Below, piece after piece: positions 40,509 to 49,459 of a stretch of 64,000 nt of DNA (position 1 is its first letter; every line of letters starts with the position of its first letter). A program made the position numbers and the translations under genes. Origin of the DNA: UBA5794 sp963714375 (GTDB taxonomy: Bacteria > Actinomycetota > Acidimicrobiia > Spongiisociales > UBA5794); assembly GCA_963714375.1 (NCBI GenBank), contig CAVQOG010000001.1:1-64000 (forward strand). The letters run 5' to 3'. The notes below the pieces were generated by a model, which was not told where the DNA came from, did no database searches, and saw only the letters and a program-made list of their open reading frames with translations.

Positions 40509-41232
40509 TGCTCTTGAAGTCACGAATCTGAAGGCTTCCATTGGCGATCTTGAGATCCTGCGTGGAGTCGATCTTGCGGTTCCCTTTGGAGAGGTCCACG
40601 CCGTGATGGGTCCCAACGGTTCCGGCAAGTCGACCCTGTGTCACGTGTTGATGGGTAAGCCGGATTACGAAGCTTCGGGAGATGCGTTCGTCGACGGTGT
40701 CGACATCATGGGTATGACCGTCGATGAGCGGGCACGGGCCGGGCTCTTTGAGGCATTCCAGTATCCGACGGAGGTCCCTGGCGTCACGCTGAATGATCTC
40801 ACCGAAGCAATGGCGGCTTCCAATCCCAGCGATGACGGATATTCCGCACGGGAGTCCGCTACAACACAAACCCTTTCGATGGAACCGTTCCGTGAACGAT
40901 TCGTCAATGTCGGACTTTCGGGTGGTGAGAAGAAGCGATCAGAGATGTATCTCCTCGGTGTTGCAAAACCGAAAATGGCGATTCTCGATGAGATCGACTC
41001 GGGTCTTGACATCGATGCGGTCCGCGAGGTCGCTGCCATGGTTGAAGCCATGCGAAGTGACGACATGGGCATCCTCATCATCACGCATTACAGCCGCATC
41101 CTTCGCTACATGGCTGTTGACAAGGTCCATGTGATGGTCAGCGGGAAGATTGTCCAAAGTGGCGGCCCCGAGGTCGCAGAAGAACTCGAGTCCGGCGGCT
41201 ACACGGAACTCCAAGCAGCCAACGCCCGCTGA
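40501..41232 (+). CDS. sufC: SufC ATPase, copy 1
   Basis: A 243-aa ABC-type ATPase of the SUF complex. Walker A is MGPNGSGKST, signature LSGGEKKRSEM, Walker B ILDEIDSGLDID, switch His in IITHYSR. The GLDID stretch after Walker B is typical of SufC rather than a transporter ATPase. It terminates the sufD-Rieske-sufC1 operon. A second SufC (50683-51441) differs clearly in sequence but keeps all motifs. Confidence 0.92.
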   Translation: MSNALEVTNLKASIGDLEILRGVDLAVPFGEVHAVMGPNGSGKSTLCHVLMGKPDYEASGDAFVDGVDIMGMTVDERARAGLFEAFQYPTEVPGVTLNDLTEAMAASNPSDDGYSARESATTQTLSMEPFRERFVNVGLSGGEKKRSEMYLLGVAKPKMAILDEIDSGLDIDAVREVAAMVEAMRSDDMGILIITHYSRILRYMAVDKVHVMVSGKIVQSGGPEVAEELESGGYTELQAANAR

Positions 41233-41480
41233 CCTCTTCTTCCCGTCCCCCCGCTTGCGGGGGACGCGACGTCTGCTTCGCAGACGTGCTGGGGAGCCTG
41301 CGACCACGAAGTACTGAGAGCTTGCCGTCGTTTCTTGTGTGCGGGGCTCCCGCACGCTGGGGGACGGGGTTCGCAAGCTCACACGCCCCCTTGGCTCGAA
41401 GACTCGCCTGTTCCCCCTGAAGGGGGAACAGTTTTGAAGTACGTCTGACTTCGCACTTCTGGACTTCTGAGGTCGGTAGT

Positions 41481-41536
41481 CGGTCCTCGGTCCTCGGTCC
41501 TCGGTCCTCGGTCCTCGGTCCTCGGTCCTCGGTCCT
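41481..41536. repeat. Eight perfect CGGTCCT units immediately upstream of sir2
   Basis: Eight exact 7-bp copies in tandem. They end 4 nt before the TACCTT -10-like box and 16 nt before the ATG, so they occupy the region where a -35 element would lie. Confidence 0.95.
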
Positions 41537-41540
41537 CGTG

Positions 41541-41546
41541 TACCTT
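41541..41546 (+). promoter_or_regulatory. Candidate -10 box of sir2 (leaderless)
   Basis: TACCTT ends 6 nt before the ATG at 41553, abutting the CGGTCCT array. Confidence 0.4.
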
Positions 41547-41552
41547 GTCCTC

Positions 41553-42317
41553 ATGGATGAGAACATTGAAGCTCTTGGAAAGCTGATCGGTGGCGCAGAC
41601 GCAATCCTGATTCTTACCGGTGCAGGGATCTCCACCGCGAGCGGTATACCCGACTTCCGTGGACCGAAAGGTATCTGGAAGACGGAGCGGCCGGTCCACT
41701 TCGATCAGTTCCTTGAGAGTGAGAAGCGTCGCAGGGCGTACTGGGATCAGAAGGTCAGGGCGGCGGCCGTGTTCCATGGCGCCACACCCAATCCGGTACA
41801 CGTTGCGTGCTTTGATCTGGAGCGAGCAGGCAAGGTTGAATCGATTGTCACGCAGAACATTGATGGCTTGCATTCGGACGCGGGAACGTCACCGGACAGA
41901 CTCGTTGAGATACACGGCACGGGCCGGGAGGCCGCGTGTCTGTCGTGTCACGCCCGTACGCCAATCGAACCACACATCGATTCGTACGTGAGTACCGGCA
42001 CCGTCCCGATCTGTGCAGAATGTGGTGGATTGGTGAAACCAGCGACGATCAGCTTCGGCCAGTCGCTCGATCCCATGTCGCTCCATCGAGCCAACGAGGC
42101 AGCGGTGCGGTGCGATCTCGTGGTAGCGCTCGGATCGACGCTCGGTGTCTATCCCGCGGCTGACATCCCTTACGCTGCGACAAGCCGCGGTATCCCGTAC
42201 GCGATCGTTAACCAGGGAGCAACCGAGCATGACCACTGGCCGACGCTGACCCTGCGCATCGACGGGGACGTGACCACGGTGTTCCCGCTGGCGGTCAAGG
42301 CCGCGCTGGCACACTGA
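41553..42317 (+). CDS. Sir2-family NAD-dependent protein deacylase
   Basis: A 254-aa sirtuin that removes acyl groups from lysines, consuming NAD and releasing nicotinamide. NAD-binding GAGISTASGIPDFRG (residues 23-37), TQNIDGLH (100-107), catalytic His121 in IHG, zinc cysteines C129/C132 and C154/C157, and LGSTLGVYPAADIP are all present. The ATG at 41553 is preferred over the GTG at 41538, which would encode repeat-derived residues. It sits near pncB and pncA, which recycle the nicotinamide it releases. Bacterial relatives often control acyl-CoA synthetases; a target cannot be read from here. Confidence 0.92.
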   Translation: MDENIEALGKLIGGADAILILTGAGISTASGIPDFRGPKGIWKTERPVHFDQFLESEKRRRAYWDQKVRAAAVFHGATPNPVHVACFDLERAGKVESIVTQNIDGLHSDAGTSPDRLVEIHGTGREAACLSCHARTPIEPHIDSYVSTGTVPICAECGGLVKPATISFGQSLDPMSLHRANEAAVRCDLVVALGSTLGVYPAADIPYAATSRGIPYAIVNQGATEHDHWPTLTLRIDGDVTTVFPLAVKAALAH

Positions 42318-42376
42318 ATCAACACTGCACTGCCTCACTATCGTTCGTACCACGACGCCGACCTGAGGAGACAACG

Positions 42377-43765
42377 ATGCGGATCGAACGGGATTCGATG
42401 GGCGAGGTACCCGTACCCGACGGTGCCTACTACGGAGCTTCCACACAGCGGGCGGTCGATAACTTCCCCATTTCGAACCTGCGCTTCGGGCGGACGTTCA
42501 TTTGGGCAATGGGGGTCTTGAAGGCCTCTGCTGCTGAGACCAACCTCGACCTCGGCGTTATTGATGAGGCGCAGTGCAAAGCGATCGTCGCGGCGGCCGA
42601 GGAGGTCATTGCGGGAACCCTCGATGACCACTTCGTCCTCGACATATTCCAGACGGGTTCTGGGACATCGACGAACATGAACGCCAATGAGGTGATCGCG
42701 AACCGTGCAACGGAGATCGTCGGTGGGGAACTCGGATCAAAACTCATCCACCCCAACGACCATGTGAACGCAAGCCAGTCGTCCAACGACACGATCCCAA
42801 CAGCGATCCACGTAGCGGCCGTCGCTGGCATCGAGCAGAACCTCCTCCCAGCCCTTGATGCGCTTGCCGCTTCGCTCAGAGCCAAGGCGGTCGAATTCGA
42901 CGATGTCCTCAAGTCGGGACGCACACACCTCATGGATGCGACACCGGTGAGGCTCGGTCAGGAATTCGGTGGATACGCAACGCAGGTGAGCAACGGTGCA
43001 TCCCGCATCCGCGCGATCCTTCCTGAACTCCATGAGCTTGCCCTCGGTGGCACCGCAGTGGGAACGGGCATCAATGCACCCGAAGGATTCGCAGCAGCGA
43101 CGATCGCCCGGATGGCGGAGCGCACTGGGTATCCCTTCGTGGAAGCTCCGGATCACTTCGAGGCACAGGCGTCGAAGGATGCCGTGGTCAGCGCCTCTGG
43201 GGCGCTCAAGACGGTTGCCGTGTCTCTGTTCAAGATCGCCAATGACCTTCGGTGGATGTCGAGCGGTCCGCGAACGGGCATCGCCGAGATCACGCTTCCG
43301 TCGCTCCAGCCGGGATCCTCGATCATGCCGGGCAAGGTCAACCCGGTGATGTCCGAGATGATGATGCAGGTCGCCAGCCAGGTCATTGGGAACGACACGG
43401 CCATCACGTGGGGCGGAGCCAACGGTAACTTTGAGCTCAACGTCATGATGCCGCTCATGGCCCACAACCTCCTCGAATCGATCGACCTGCTCGCATCCGG
43501 CTCCCAAGCCATGAAGGACAAGATGGTGGATGGCATCGAGGCGAACACTGAACGGGCCCAATGGCTGCTTGAGCAGAACGTGATCATCATCACAGCGCTT
43601 GTGCCTGTGATCGGCTACGACAAGTCGGCTGAGGTCGCCAAGAAGGCGTTTGCCGAGGGCAGGGGTGTCCGTGAGGTTGCCCTCGAGATGGGCGTACTGC
43701 CTGAGGCCGAACTCAACGCCGCCTTGGACCTCCGCCCCATGACGGAAGGCGGCGTCGCTGGCTGA
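42377..43765 (+). CDS. fumC: Class II fumarate hydratase FumC
   Basis: A 462-aa iron-independent fumarase converting fumarate and malate in the TCA cycle. The signature GSSIMPGKVNPVM near residue 315 carries the catalytic Ser region; other anchors are GTSTNMNANEVIANRA (residues 93-108) and HVNASQSSNDTIPTA. An aspartase or argininosuccinate lyase assignment fits less well given the N-terminus RIERDSMGEVPVPDGAYYGASTQRAV. GAGGAGA lies 8 nt before the ATG. Confidence 0.93.
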   Translation: MRIERDSMGEVPVPDGAYYGASTQRAVDNFPISNLRFGRTFIWAMGVLKASAAETNLDLGVIDEAQCKAIVAAAEEVIAGTLDDHFVLDIFQTGSGTSTNMNANEVIANRATEIVGGELGSKLIHPNDHVNASQSSNDTIPTAIHVAAVAGIEQNLLPALDALAASLRAKAVEFDDVLKSGRTHLMDATPVRLGQEFGGYATQVSNGASRIRAILPELHELALGGTAVGTGINAPEGFAAATIARMAERTGYPFVEAPDHFEAQASKDAVVSASGALKTVAVSLFKIANDLRWMSSGPRTGIAEITLPSLQPGSSIMPGKVNPVMSEMMMQVASQVIGNDTAITWGGANGNFELNVMMPLMAHNLLESIDLLASGSQAMKDKMVDGIEANTERAQWLLEQNVIIITALVPVIGYDKSAEVAKKAFAEGRGVREVALEMGVLPEAELNAALDLRPMTEGGVAG

Positions 43766-43801
43766 GCGCGCCACCAACGCGGATCGACGCCAGAGGGTGC
43801 G

Positions 43802-45343
43802 ATGATGGGTGGGAAACGTCGCGACGTGACAGAGGGCTTCTTGTTCACCGACCAATACCAGCTGACGATGGCCCAGCTCTATTGGAAGCACGGGCTCGCT
43901 GATCGCATAGCCCAGTTCGACTACTTCTTCAGGCGATACCCCGACTACGGGGAGCACCAGGCCGGATATGCAATCACGGCAGGGCTCGGATGGCTGCTCG
44001 ACTGGATCGAATCGACTCGTATGACCAGCACAGATGCCGAAGCTCTGGCATCGCAAAGGGATCCGTCCGGTTCGAGACGTTTCGATGACGGGTTTCTTGG
44101 ATGGTTGAAGAATCAGAACGGATTCGAGTCCCTGACCATCCGGGCAATACCGGAGGGGCGCGTCGTGCATGCCGCCGAGCCGATCGTCATCGTTGAGGGC
44201 CCCCTTGCAATCGCCCAAATCGTTGAGAGTTCACTGCTCAACCACCTGAACTATCAAACGCTGATAGCCACGAAGGCGTCCCGGATTGCCGAACAGGCCC
44301 GAGGGGGACAGGTGCTTGAGTTCGGGATGCGTCGTGGTCCCGACATGGGGACGAACGCTGGGACGAGAGCTGCGCTGATCGGGGGAGCGAATGCCTCGTC
44401 GAACGTCGGTGTCTCCCACATCCTCGGCCTCGATCCCAAGGGAACCCACGCACATTCGATGGTGCAACTGTTCATGGCACTCGGCGAGGGTGAACTCGGT
44501 GCTTTTCGTGCATACGCAGAGACCTATCCAGATGAGTGTCTCCTGCTTGTCGACACGATCGACACCCTTGAGAGCGGTATCCCGAACGCGATCACAGTCT
44601 TCAACGAGCTCCGCAGCAAGGGCCACGAACCGGTTGGGATCCGTCTTGACTCTGGCGACCTTGCCCACTTGGCAGTCCGATCCGCCGCCGCGCTCGATGC
44701 CGCAGGATTCCCCAACACCTCGATTGTCCTGTCGTCAGACCTCGATGAGCTTGCCATGTGGCAGATCAGGGAACAGATCACCCAAGAGGCGCCTGGCTAC
44801 GGGCTGGATCCCGAATCGGTCGTCGGGCGCCTGACGTATGGCGTTGGCTCTCGGCTCATCTCATCCCATGGGGATTCGTCGCTTGGGGGCGTGTACAAAC
44901 TTGTGGCGGTTGATCAGGACGGCTCGTTCACGCCGGCGATCAAGGTGTCGGATTCCCCGACGAAGATGCCGATACCCGGGGACAAGCGCCTTTGGCGGGT
45001 GTACGACGAACGCGGGCTTGCGACCGCAGACGTCGTGTCATCCCGAACGGAAACGATTGTCGAGGGCAGCCCGATGACGGTATTCCATCCGCATCAACCG
45101 GGTGTGGCGCGATCGTTGTCCGGGACTGACATCCATGAGGTGGAAGAGCTCCACGACGTCGTATACGCCGAAGGCGAACGGATCACCGAGCCCAACCTCC
45201 ATGACATGCGAGTTGCACGAGAAGCCGATCTCGCCCGTCTTGATGTGGGTGTGCGACGGTTGGTGAACCCCCATCGCTACCACGTGTCGATTACCAACGA
45301 ACTGCGCGAGCTGCGCGACGAACTCATCGATCGGATCGGGTAG
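43802..45343 (+). CDS. pncB: Nicotinate phosphoribosyltransferase PncB
   Basis: A 513-aa type II phosphoribosyltransferase making nicotinate mononucleotide from nicotinate and PRPP with ATP. Conserved blocks are FLFTDQYQLTMAQLYWKHG (residues 12-30), the autophosphorylated His in PKGTHAHSMVQLF, FGMRRGPDMG and VGIRLDSGDLAHLA. Start choice between ATG 43802 and ATG 43805 is open. With pncA (minus, 48333-48917) and sir2 it forms a local NAD salvage group. Confidence 0.92.
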   Translation: MMGGKRRDVTEGFLFTDQYQLTMAQLYWKHGLADRIAQFDYFFRRYPDYGEHQAGYAITAGLGWLLDWIESTRMTSTDAEALASQRDPSGSRRFDDGFLGWLKNQNGFESLTIRAIPEGRVVHAAEPIVIVEGPLAIAQIVESSLLNHLNYQTLIATKASRIAEQARGGQVLEFGMRRGPDMGTNAGTRAALIGGANASSNVGVSHILGLDPKGTHAHSMVQLFMALGEGELGAFRAYAETYPDECLLLVDTIDTLESGIPNAITVFNELRSKGHEPVGIRLDSGDLAHLAVRSAAALDAAGFPNTSIVLSSDLDELAMWQIREQITQEAPGYGLDPESVVGRLTYGVGSRLISSHGDSSLGGVYKLVAVDQDGSFTPAIKVSDSPTKMPIPGDKRLWRVYDERGLATADVVSSRTETIVEGSPMTVFHPHQPGVARSLSGTDIHEVEELHDVVYAEGERITEPNLHDMRVAREADLARLDVGVRRLVNPHRYHVSITNELRELRDELIDRIG

Positions 45344-45405
45344 CGACCGCTACTCGACCACAACGTCCCCCGGCCCGTCGGACCAATATCGTCGCCTGTG
45401 GCCAC

Positions 45406-45411
45406 TACTCT
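45406..45411 (+). promoter_or_regulatory. Candidate -10 box of the LuxR-type regulator (leaderless)
   Basis: TACTCT ends 6 nt before the ATG at 45418. Confidence 0.4.
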
Positions 45412-45417
45412 GGGTGC

Positions 45418-47064
45418 ATGACTTCTGGCAAACGAGCTTCTCGTGACGGCCGAGTCGCTCGGGCTCTTTCGGCATACAACGCCAGATCGTGGAGCGAGGC
45501 TTACGACGCGTTCACGAAGGCTGATGCCGACGGGATGCTCGACCCGTCAGACCTTGAACTCTTTGCGATGACGGCGTTCATGTTGGGGCGTGTCCGCGAA
45601 ATGATCGAGACTCAGGAACGGGCGTATCACACCTATCTCGAAAGGGATGAGCCACTTCGAGCGGCCAGGGCAGCTCTCTGGCTGGCCACCAACCTGGCGG
45701 CCCGGGGCAAGTTCCCTCAGGCGAGCGGGTGGATCGAAGTATCGGAACGGATCCTCAAGACCGCACCCGAGGACTGTGTCGAACGCGGCTACGCACTCAT
45801 GCCACAGGCACTCCGTCGTATCACGGCCGGGGACTACGAAGGCGTCGCTGATTTCGGTGAGCGGGCGGCCGACATCGGCCGGAGATTTGGCGACCATGAT
45901 CTGGCGGCACTTGCAGCCCAGACGCAGGCCCGCGCACTCCTCAAACTCTCACGCACCGACGAAGGACTCCGACTTCTCGATGAGGTGATGGTCTCGGTGA
46001 CCGGGTCGGAGCTCTCACCCATGGTCACGGGCCTCGTGTATTGCAGTGTCCTTGAGGGGTGTTACGAAACCCACGCATTCTCACGGGCAGCGGTGTGGAC
46101 CCAGTCCCTGAGCGACTGGTGCGGCGAACAGCCCGACCTTGTCGCCTTCAACGATCAATGCCTCGCCCATCGTGCCGAGACCCTGCGACTCCAGGGAGCG
46201 TGGAGCGACGCTGTGGTCGAGGCCGAACGCGCGGGCGGGGCAGGTGCCCGGTTCGCAATCGCAGCACAAGCCCATTATCAACTCGGCGAGGTCCAGCGGA
46301 TGCGAGGGGAACTTGCAGCTGCCGATACAACATACAAGGCAGTCAGCCTCGACGGCGGTGAGTCGTTGCCGGGTGCGGCACTCCTCAAACTCGCTCAGGG
46401 CGAAACGGATGATGCATACTCGTCGCTCGCAGAAGCACTTGCCGCGACGACCGATGCGTTCGACCGGATCCAACTCCTGCCAACATTCGTCGAGGTCGCC
46501 GTCGCCGCGGATAAGGTCTCTGAAGCATCCGATGCAAGCAAGGAGTTGGCTGGCATTGCGATGGCGACCGGCACTGCGGCCCATATTGGTTGGGCCGAAC
46601 ATGCCAAGGGCCGGGTCGCACTCGCAGAAAGCCGCACCACCCAGGCCGTGGTGCATCTCAAGAAGGCGAAGCAGGTGTGGCAGTCGATCTCGCTCCCGTA
46701 CGAACTCGCGCGGAGTCGGGTCGACCTTGCACGTGCACTCATGGCCAAGGGCGATACCGAGAGTGCGGAACTCGAATGTGCCGCGGCCCGTTCACTGTTT
46801 GAGGATCTCGGAGCCTCGCCCGACGTCCGAGCCATCGATGATCTGATGCGTGGCGGTCGCATGGATCGGCCCGGCGGTCTGACCGACAGAGAAGCCGAAG
46901 TACTCAAGATGGTCGCCTCGGGTGCCACGAACCGGTCGATCGCGGCCGATCTGGTCGTAAGCGAACGAACCGTCGACCGGCATGTGTCGAACATATTCAC
47001 CAAGATCGACGTGTCGACGAGGTCCGCCGCCACCGCGTGGGCGATCAGGAACGGCCTGGCCTGA
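45418..47064 (+). CDS. LuxR-type transcriptional regulator with TPR-like repeats
   Basis: A 548-aa regulator. About 480 residues of Ala/Leu-rich helical hairpins (TPR-like) precede a LuxR/FixJ helix-turn-helix at the C-terminus (LTDREAEVLKMVASG, NRSIAADLVVSERTVDRHVSNIFTKI). There is no nucleotide-binding ATPase domain as in MalT/LAL proteins and no receiver domain, so the TPR part probably senses a protein or small ligand. It is followed on the same strand by an FAD monooxygenase, with palindromic sites between them, suggesting it controls that gene. Confidence 0.85.
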   Translation: MTSGKRASRDGRVARALSAYNARSWSEAYDAFTKADADGMLDPSDLELFAMTAFMLGRVREMIETQERAYHTYLERDEPLRAARAALWLATNLAARGKFPQASGWIEVSERILKTAPEDCVERGYALMPQALRRITAGDYEGVADFGERAADIGRRFGDHDLAALAAQTQARALLKLSRTDEGLRLLDEVMVSVTGSELSPMVTGLVYCSVLEGCYETHAFSRAAVWTQSLSDWCGEQPDLVAFNDQCLAHRAETLRLQGAWSDAVVEAERAGGAGARFAIAAQAHYQLGEVQRMRGELAAADTTYKAVSLDGGESLPGAALLKLAQGETDDAYSSLAEALAATTDAFDRIQLLPTFVEVAVAADKVSEASDASKELAGIAMATGTAAHIGWAEHAKGRVALAESRTTQAVVHLKKAKQVWQSISLPYELARSRVDLARALMAKGDTESAELECAAARSLFEDLGASPDVRAIDDLMRGGRMDRPGGLTDREAEVLKMVASGATNRSIAADLVVSERTVDRHVSNIFTKIDVSTRSAATAWAIRNGLA

Positions 47065-47079
47065 GCCGCGGCCATCCAA

Positions 47080-47122
47080 TGGGTAGGACTACCCACGTCT
47101 CCGCCCACCGAAAGATGGGTAG
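47080..47122. promoter_or_regulatory. Palindrome and extra half-site, candidate operator for the LuxR regulator
   Basis: TGGGTAG-GA-CTACCCA (47080-47095) is a perfect palindrome. A third half-site TGGGTAG lies at 47116-47122, 36 nt on. Both lie between the regulator stop and the monooxygenase ATG (47188). Confidence 0.5.
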
Positions 47123-47187
47123 TTCTGGCGATGCGAGATCGAACGCTTTCCCATACGTTGTCTGAACACCACGAGCAGGAGGACACT

Positions 47188-48288
47188 ATGACCGACACTC
47201 GACCGCTCACCGACTCGTTCGACACGATCGTCATCGGAGGAGGGCAGACAGGGCTCGCGGTTGGGTACGAACTCAAGCAGCGCGACATCGACTTCGTGAT
47301 CCTCGATGCAAGCGGACGGGTCGGCGACGCATGGAGAAAACGTTGGGACTCACTTCTCCTTTTCACACCGGCTCGGTATGCCAACCTGCCGGGCATGCCT
47401 TTCCCAGCCAAGGGTGACGAGTTCGTCGGTAAGGATGCGGTAGCGGACTACCTGGAGCACTACGCCCAGGTCAACGACCTCCCGATCAGATCGAACACAC
47501 GAGTGACCAGGGTCGGTAAGGACGGAGCCGTCTATGTGGTTGAAACCGAGACCCACACGCTTTCTTCGGAAAATGTAATCATCGCGATGGCCGACGCACA
47601 GGTTCCCCATGTGCCTGACTTCGCTCCCGATCTGGACCCTGACATCGTCCAGCTGCACTCGTCGCAGTACAAGAACCCTTCCCAGCTGGCCGACGGTCCG
47701 GCACTCGTGGTCGGGCTCGGGAACTCCGGTGCCGACATCGGTCTCGAACTCGCCCAGACGCATACGACCTATATTTCTGGCGAGCCAAACGGTGTCATCC
47801 CGTTCCGCATCGAGCCTTGGCTGGGACGTAACGTCGGCGTCCGATTGGTCCGATTCGGCGCCGTCAGGCTCCTTAACACGAGCACTCCCATCGGCAGGAG
47901 AGCTCGACCGAAGATGCTGCAACACCCGACGGCTCCCTTGGTTCGGGTCAAGCCAGGCGATCTGGTGAAGGCCGGCGCCAAGCGTGTCGACCGAGCCACG
48001 GGAGTAAACGATGGTCGGCCCCAGCTCGCCGATGGAGCCGTTCTTGACGTAGCGAACGTGGTTTGGTGTACTGGGTTCCGTCCCGGGTTCGACTGGATCG
48101 ATCTGCCAGCGTTCGACGACAGTGGCCATCCCCAGCACGAACGCGGCATCGTCTCAAGCCAACCGGGCTTCTACTTCTGCGGACTGTTCTTCCAGCACTC
48201 ACTGTGGTCAGAGACTCTTGCCGGGATGCCGATCGACGTCAGGTACGTTGTCGAGCACATGTCGGAGCGGAAGGTGAGGGTCAGCTGA
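47188..48288 (+). CDS. FAD-dependent NAD(P)-binding monooxygenase/oxidoreductase
   Basis: A 366-aa flavoprotein resembling flavin-containing monooxygenases and YdhS/CzcO-type oxidoreductases. The FAD site is VIGGGQTGLAVGYEL (residues 17-31), followed by GDAWRKRWDSLLLFTPARYANLPG. The NAD(P) site is LVVGLGNSGADIGLEL, and a C-terminal WCTGFRPGFDWID. AGGAGG lies 5-6 nt before the ATG, unlike the leaderless genes nearby. The substrate is unknown; related genes sit beside LuxR/TPR regulators and are thought to oxidise small organic molecules or metals. It is likely induced through the upstream palindromes. Confidence 0.82.
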   Translation: MTDTRPLTDSFDTIVIGGGQTGLAVGYELKQRDIDFVILDASGRVGDAWRKRWDSLLLFTPARYANLPGMPFPAKGDEFVGKDAVADYLEHYAQVNDLPIRSNTRVTRVGKDGAVYVVETETHTLSSENVIIAMADAQVPHVPDFAPDLDPDIVQLHSSQYKNPSQLADGPALVVGLGNSGADIGLELAQTHTTYISGEPNGVIPFRIEPWLGRNVGVRLVRFGAVRLLNTSTPIGRRARPKMLQHPTAPLVRVKPGDLVKAGAKRVDRATGVNDGRPQLADGAVLDVANVVWCTGFRPGFDWIDLPAFDDSGHPQHERGIVSSQPGFYFCGLFFQHSLWSETLAGMPIDVRYVVEHMSERKVRVS

Positions 48289-48332
48289 CGCCGACTGGCA
48301 TTTGAGTGTGCTGGTGGAGAGCGAGCGACTCT

Positions 48333-48917
48333 CTATTCGACCACAACGTCAGCGGCGACCATGGCGGCGATGGCACGCGCGCCGTCGCCCGGTTGGAGAT
48401 CGACCGATGCGATACCGTCGGCGAGGACGGTGGATGCAAAACCGTGACGGACAGAATCGAGCGCTGTTGCCAAGACGCAGTAGTCCGTTGCCAGGCCGAT
48501 CACGACCACATCGGTGATCCCATTCTCGTCGAGAAGTGCGGAGAGCTCGGTGTCCGTTTCGGTGCCCGTTCGTGGATCCCGAACCGTGAATCCCGAATAG
48601 CCATCCTCGCCTCCGACTCCTTTTCGTACAACGGGCCCTTCGACGTCGATGCTGGCGTGGAATTGTGCACCCCAGGTGTCCGCAACGCAGTGGACCGGCC
48701 AGATGCCGCCGTCCTTGGCGAAGTGGGGTGTCGACTCCGGGTGATAATCCTGGGTGCGGAGGACGATCGAACCGGCAGTGGTGGCAGCAGTTGCCTGATC
48801 AGCGATGAACGGAAGGACACGAGGTGCCCCCGATACGAACAGTGATCCGTCCGGATGAGCGAAGTCGTTCTGTACGTCGACGATGATCAGCGCAGTGGAT
48901 GGCCCATACCGGCTCAT
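48333..48917 (-). CDS. pncA: Nicotinamidase PncA (isochorismatase family)
   Basis: A 194-aa cysteine hydrolase converting nicotinamide to nicotinate. The catalytic triad is Asp14 (IIVDVQNDF), Lys99 (VVRKG) and Cys147 (GLATDYCVLAT); metal ligands are Asp57, His59 and His65 (QDYHPESTPHF). This spacing is specific to nicotinamidases within the family. The start MSRYGPST at 48917 is preferred over upstream in-frame codons inside sufU. It follows sufU on the minus strand by 26 nt, so it may belong to the sufC2-sufS-sufU transcript. Confidence 0.9.
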   Translation of the reverse strand: MSRYGPSTALIIVDVQNDFAHPDGSLFVSGAPRVLPFIADQATAATTAGSIVLRTQDYHPESTPHFAKDGGIWPVHCVADTWGAQFHASIDVEGPVVRKGVGGEDGYSGFTVRDPRTGTETDTELSALLDENGITDVVVIGLATDYCVLATALDSVRHGFASTVLADGIASVDLQPGDGARAIAAMVAADVVVE

Positions 48918-48943
48918 GCCGCCCCGATTCGTGTCGTCTTGAT

Positions 48944-49405
48944 TCACGGTGTAGCAGCCTCGGCCTGGTTGAGCGCGTCTGCGAGGGTGGTCCATGCGAG
49001 ATCAGCGCACTTGATGCGGACCGGGAACTTCCGGACACCCTGGAGGGCTTCGAGGTCGCCGAGGACAGAGCCCGGACGGTCTTCGTCGACGGGATTGTCT
49101 CCCTCCTCGATGGTCATCATCACGCGGAACTTGTGGGAGAGGGACTCAACCTCGGAGACAAGCTTGCCAACGATTGCTTCCATCATCATGGATGCCGATG
49201 CCTGCGAAATCGAACAGCCTTGGCCCTGCATCGCCGCGTCGGTAACAACACCGTCATCGATCACGATGTCAAGGTAGAACTCATCTCCACATGACGGGTT
49301 GTTCCCCTCTGCATGGATGTGGTCACCCTCGAGTTTCCCCTTCATCCGGGGATTGCGGTAGTGGTCGAGGATGACTCCCCGGTACAACTCGTCAAGTTCC
49401 GCCAT
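48944..49405 (-). CDS. sufU: SufU-type Fe-S scaffold / sulfur-transfer protein
   Basis: A 153-aa zinc-binding partner of SufS that accepts persulfide sulfur. Ligands are Asp41 and Cys39 (NPSCGDE), Cys64 (GQGCSIS) and Cys133 (RIKCADLAW). The roughly 20-residue insert before the last Cys separates SufU from IscU. The start MAELDELYRGVILDHYRNPR at 49405 matches the family. It lies downstream of sufS on the minus strand with a 54-nt gap. Confidence 0.92.
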   Translation of the reverse strand: MAELDELYRGVILDHYRNPRMKGKLEGDHIHAEGNNPSCGDEFYLDIVIDDGVVTDAAMQGQGCSISQASASMMMEAIVGKLVSEVESLSHKFRVMMTIEEGDNPVDEDRPGSVLGDLEALQGVRKFPVRIKCADLAWTTLADALNQAEAATP

Positions 49406-49459
49406 GCTTCTTCCTGGTTCGATCGGTGGTGCTTGAGAATACTGTGCGACCTCGGGCAC

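Larger units (their letters stand above)
41233..41552. repeat. 320-nt repeat-filled interval before sir2
   Basis: It contains inverted element A (41239-41297: CCCGC-TTGCGGG and GTCTGC-TTC-GCAGAC hairpins). A segment around 41385-41435 with GTTCCCCCTGAAGGGGGAAC follows, related to part of the long repeat at 51548. Drifting heptamers (about 41443-41480) then lead to eight perfect CGGTCCT units (41481-41536). No gene is visible. Confidence 0.85.

Noticed and set aside
41474..41536. CRISPR array (regular short repeats before sir2)
   Set aside because: The 7-bp units are directly contiguous with no spacers, and no cas gene is present.
42737..44218. 493-codon minus-strand ORF across fumC and pncB
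   Set aside because: It spans two sense genes with strong family signatures and has no recognisable domain.
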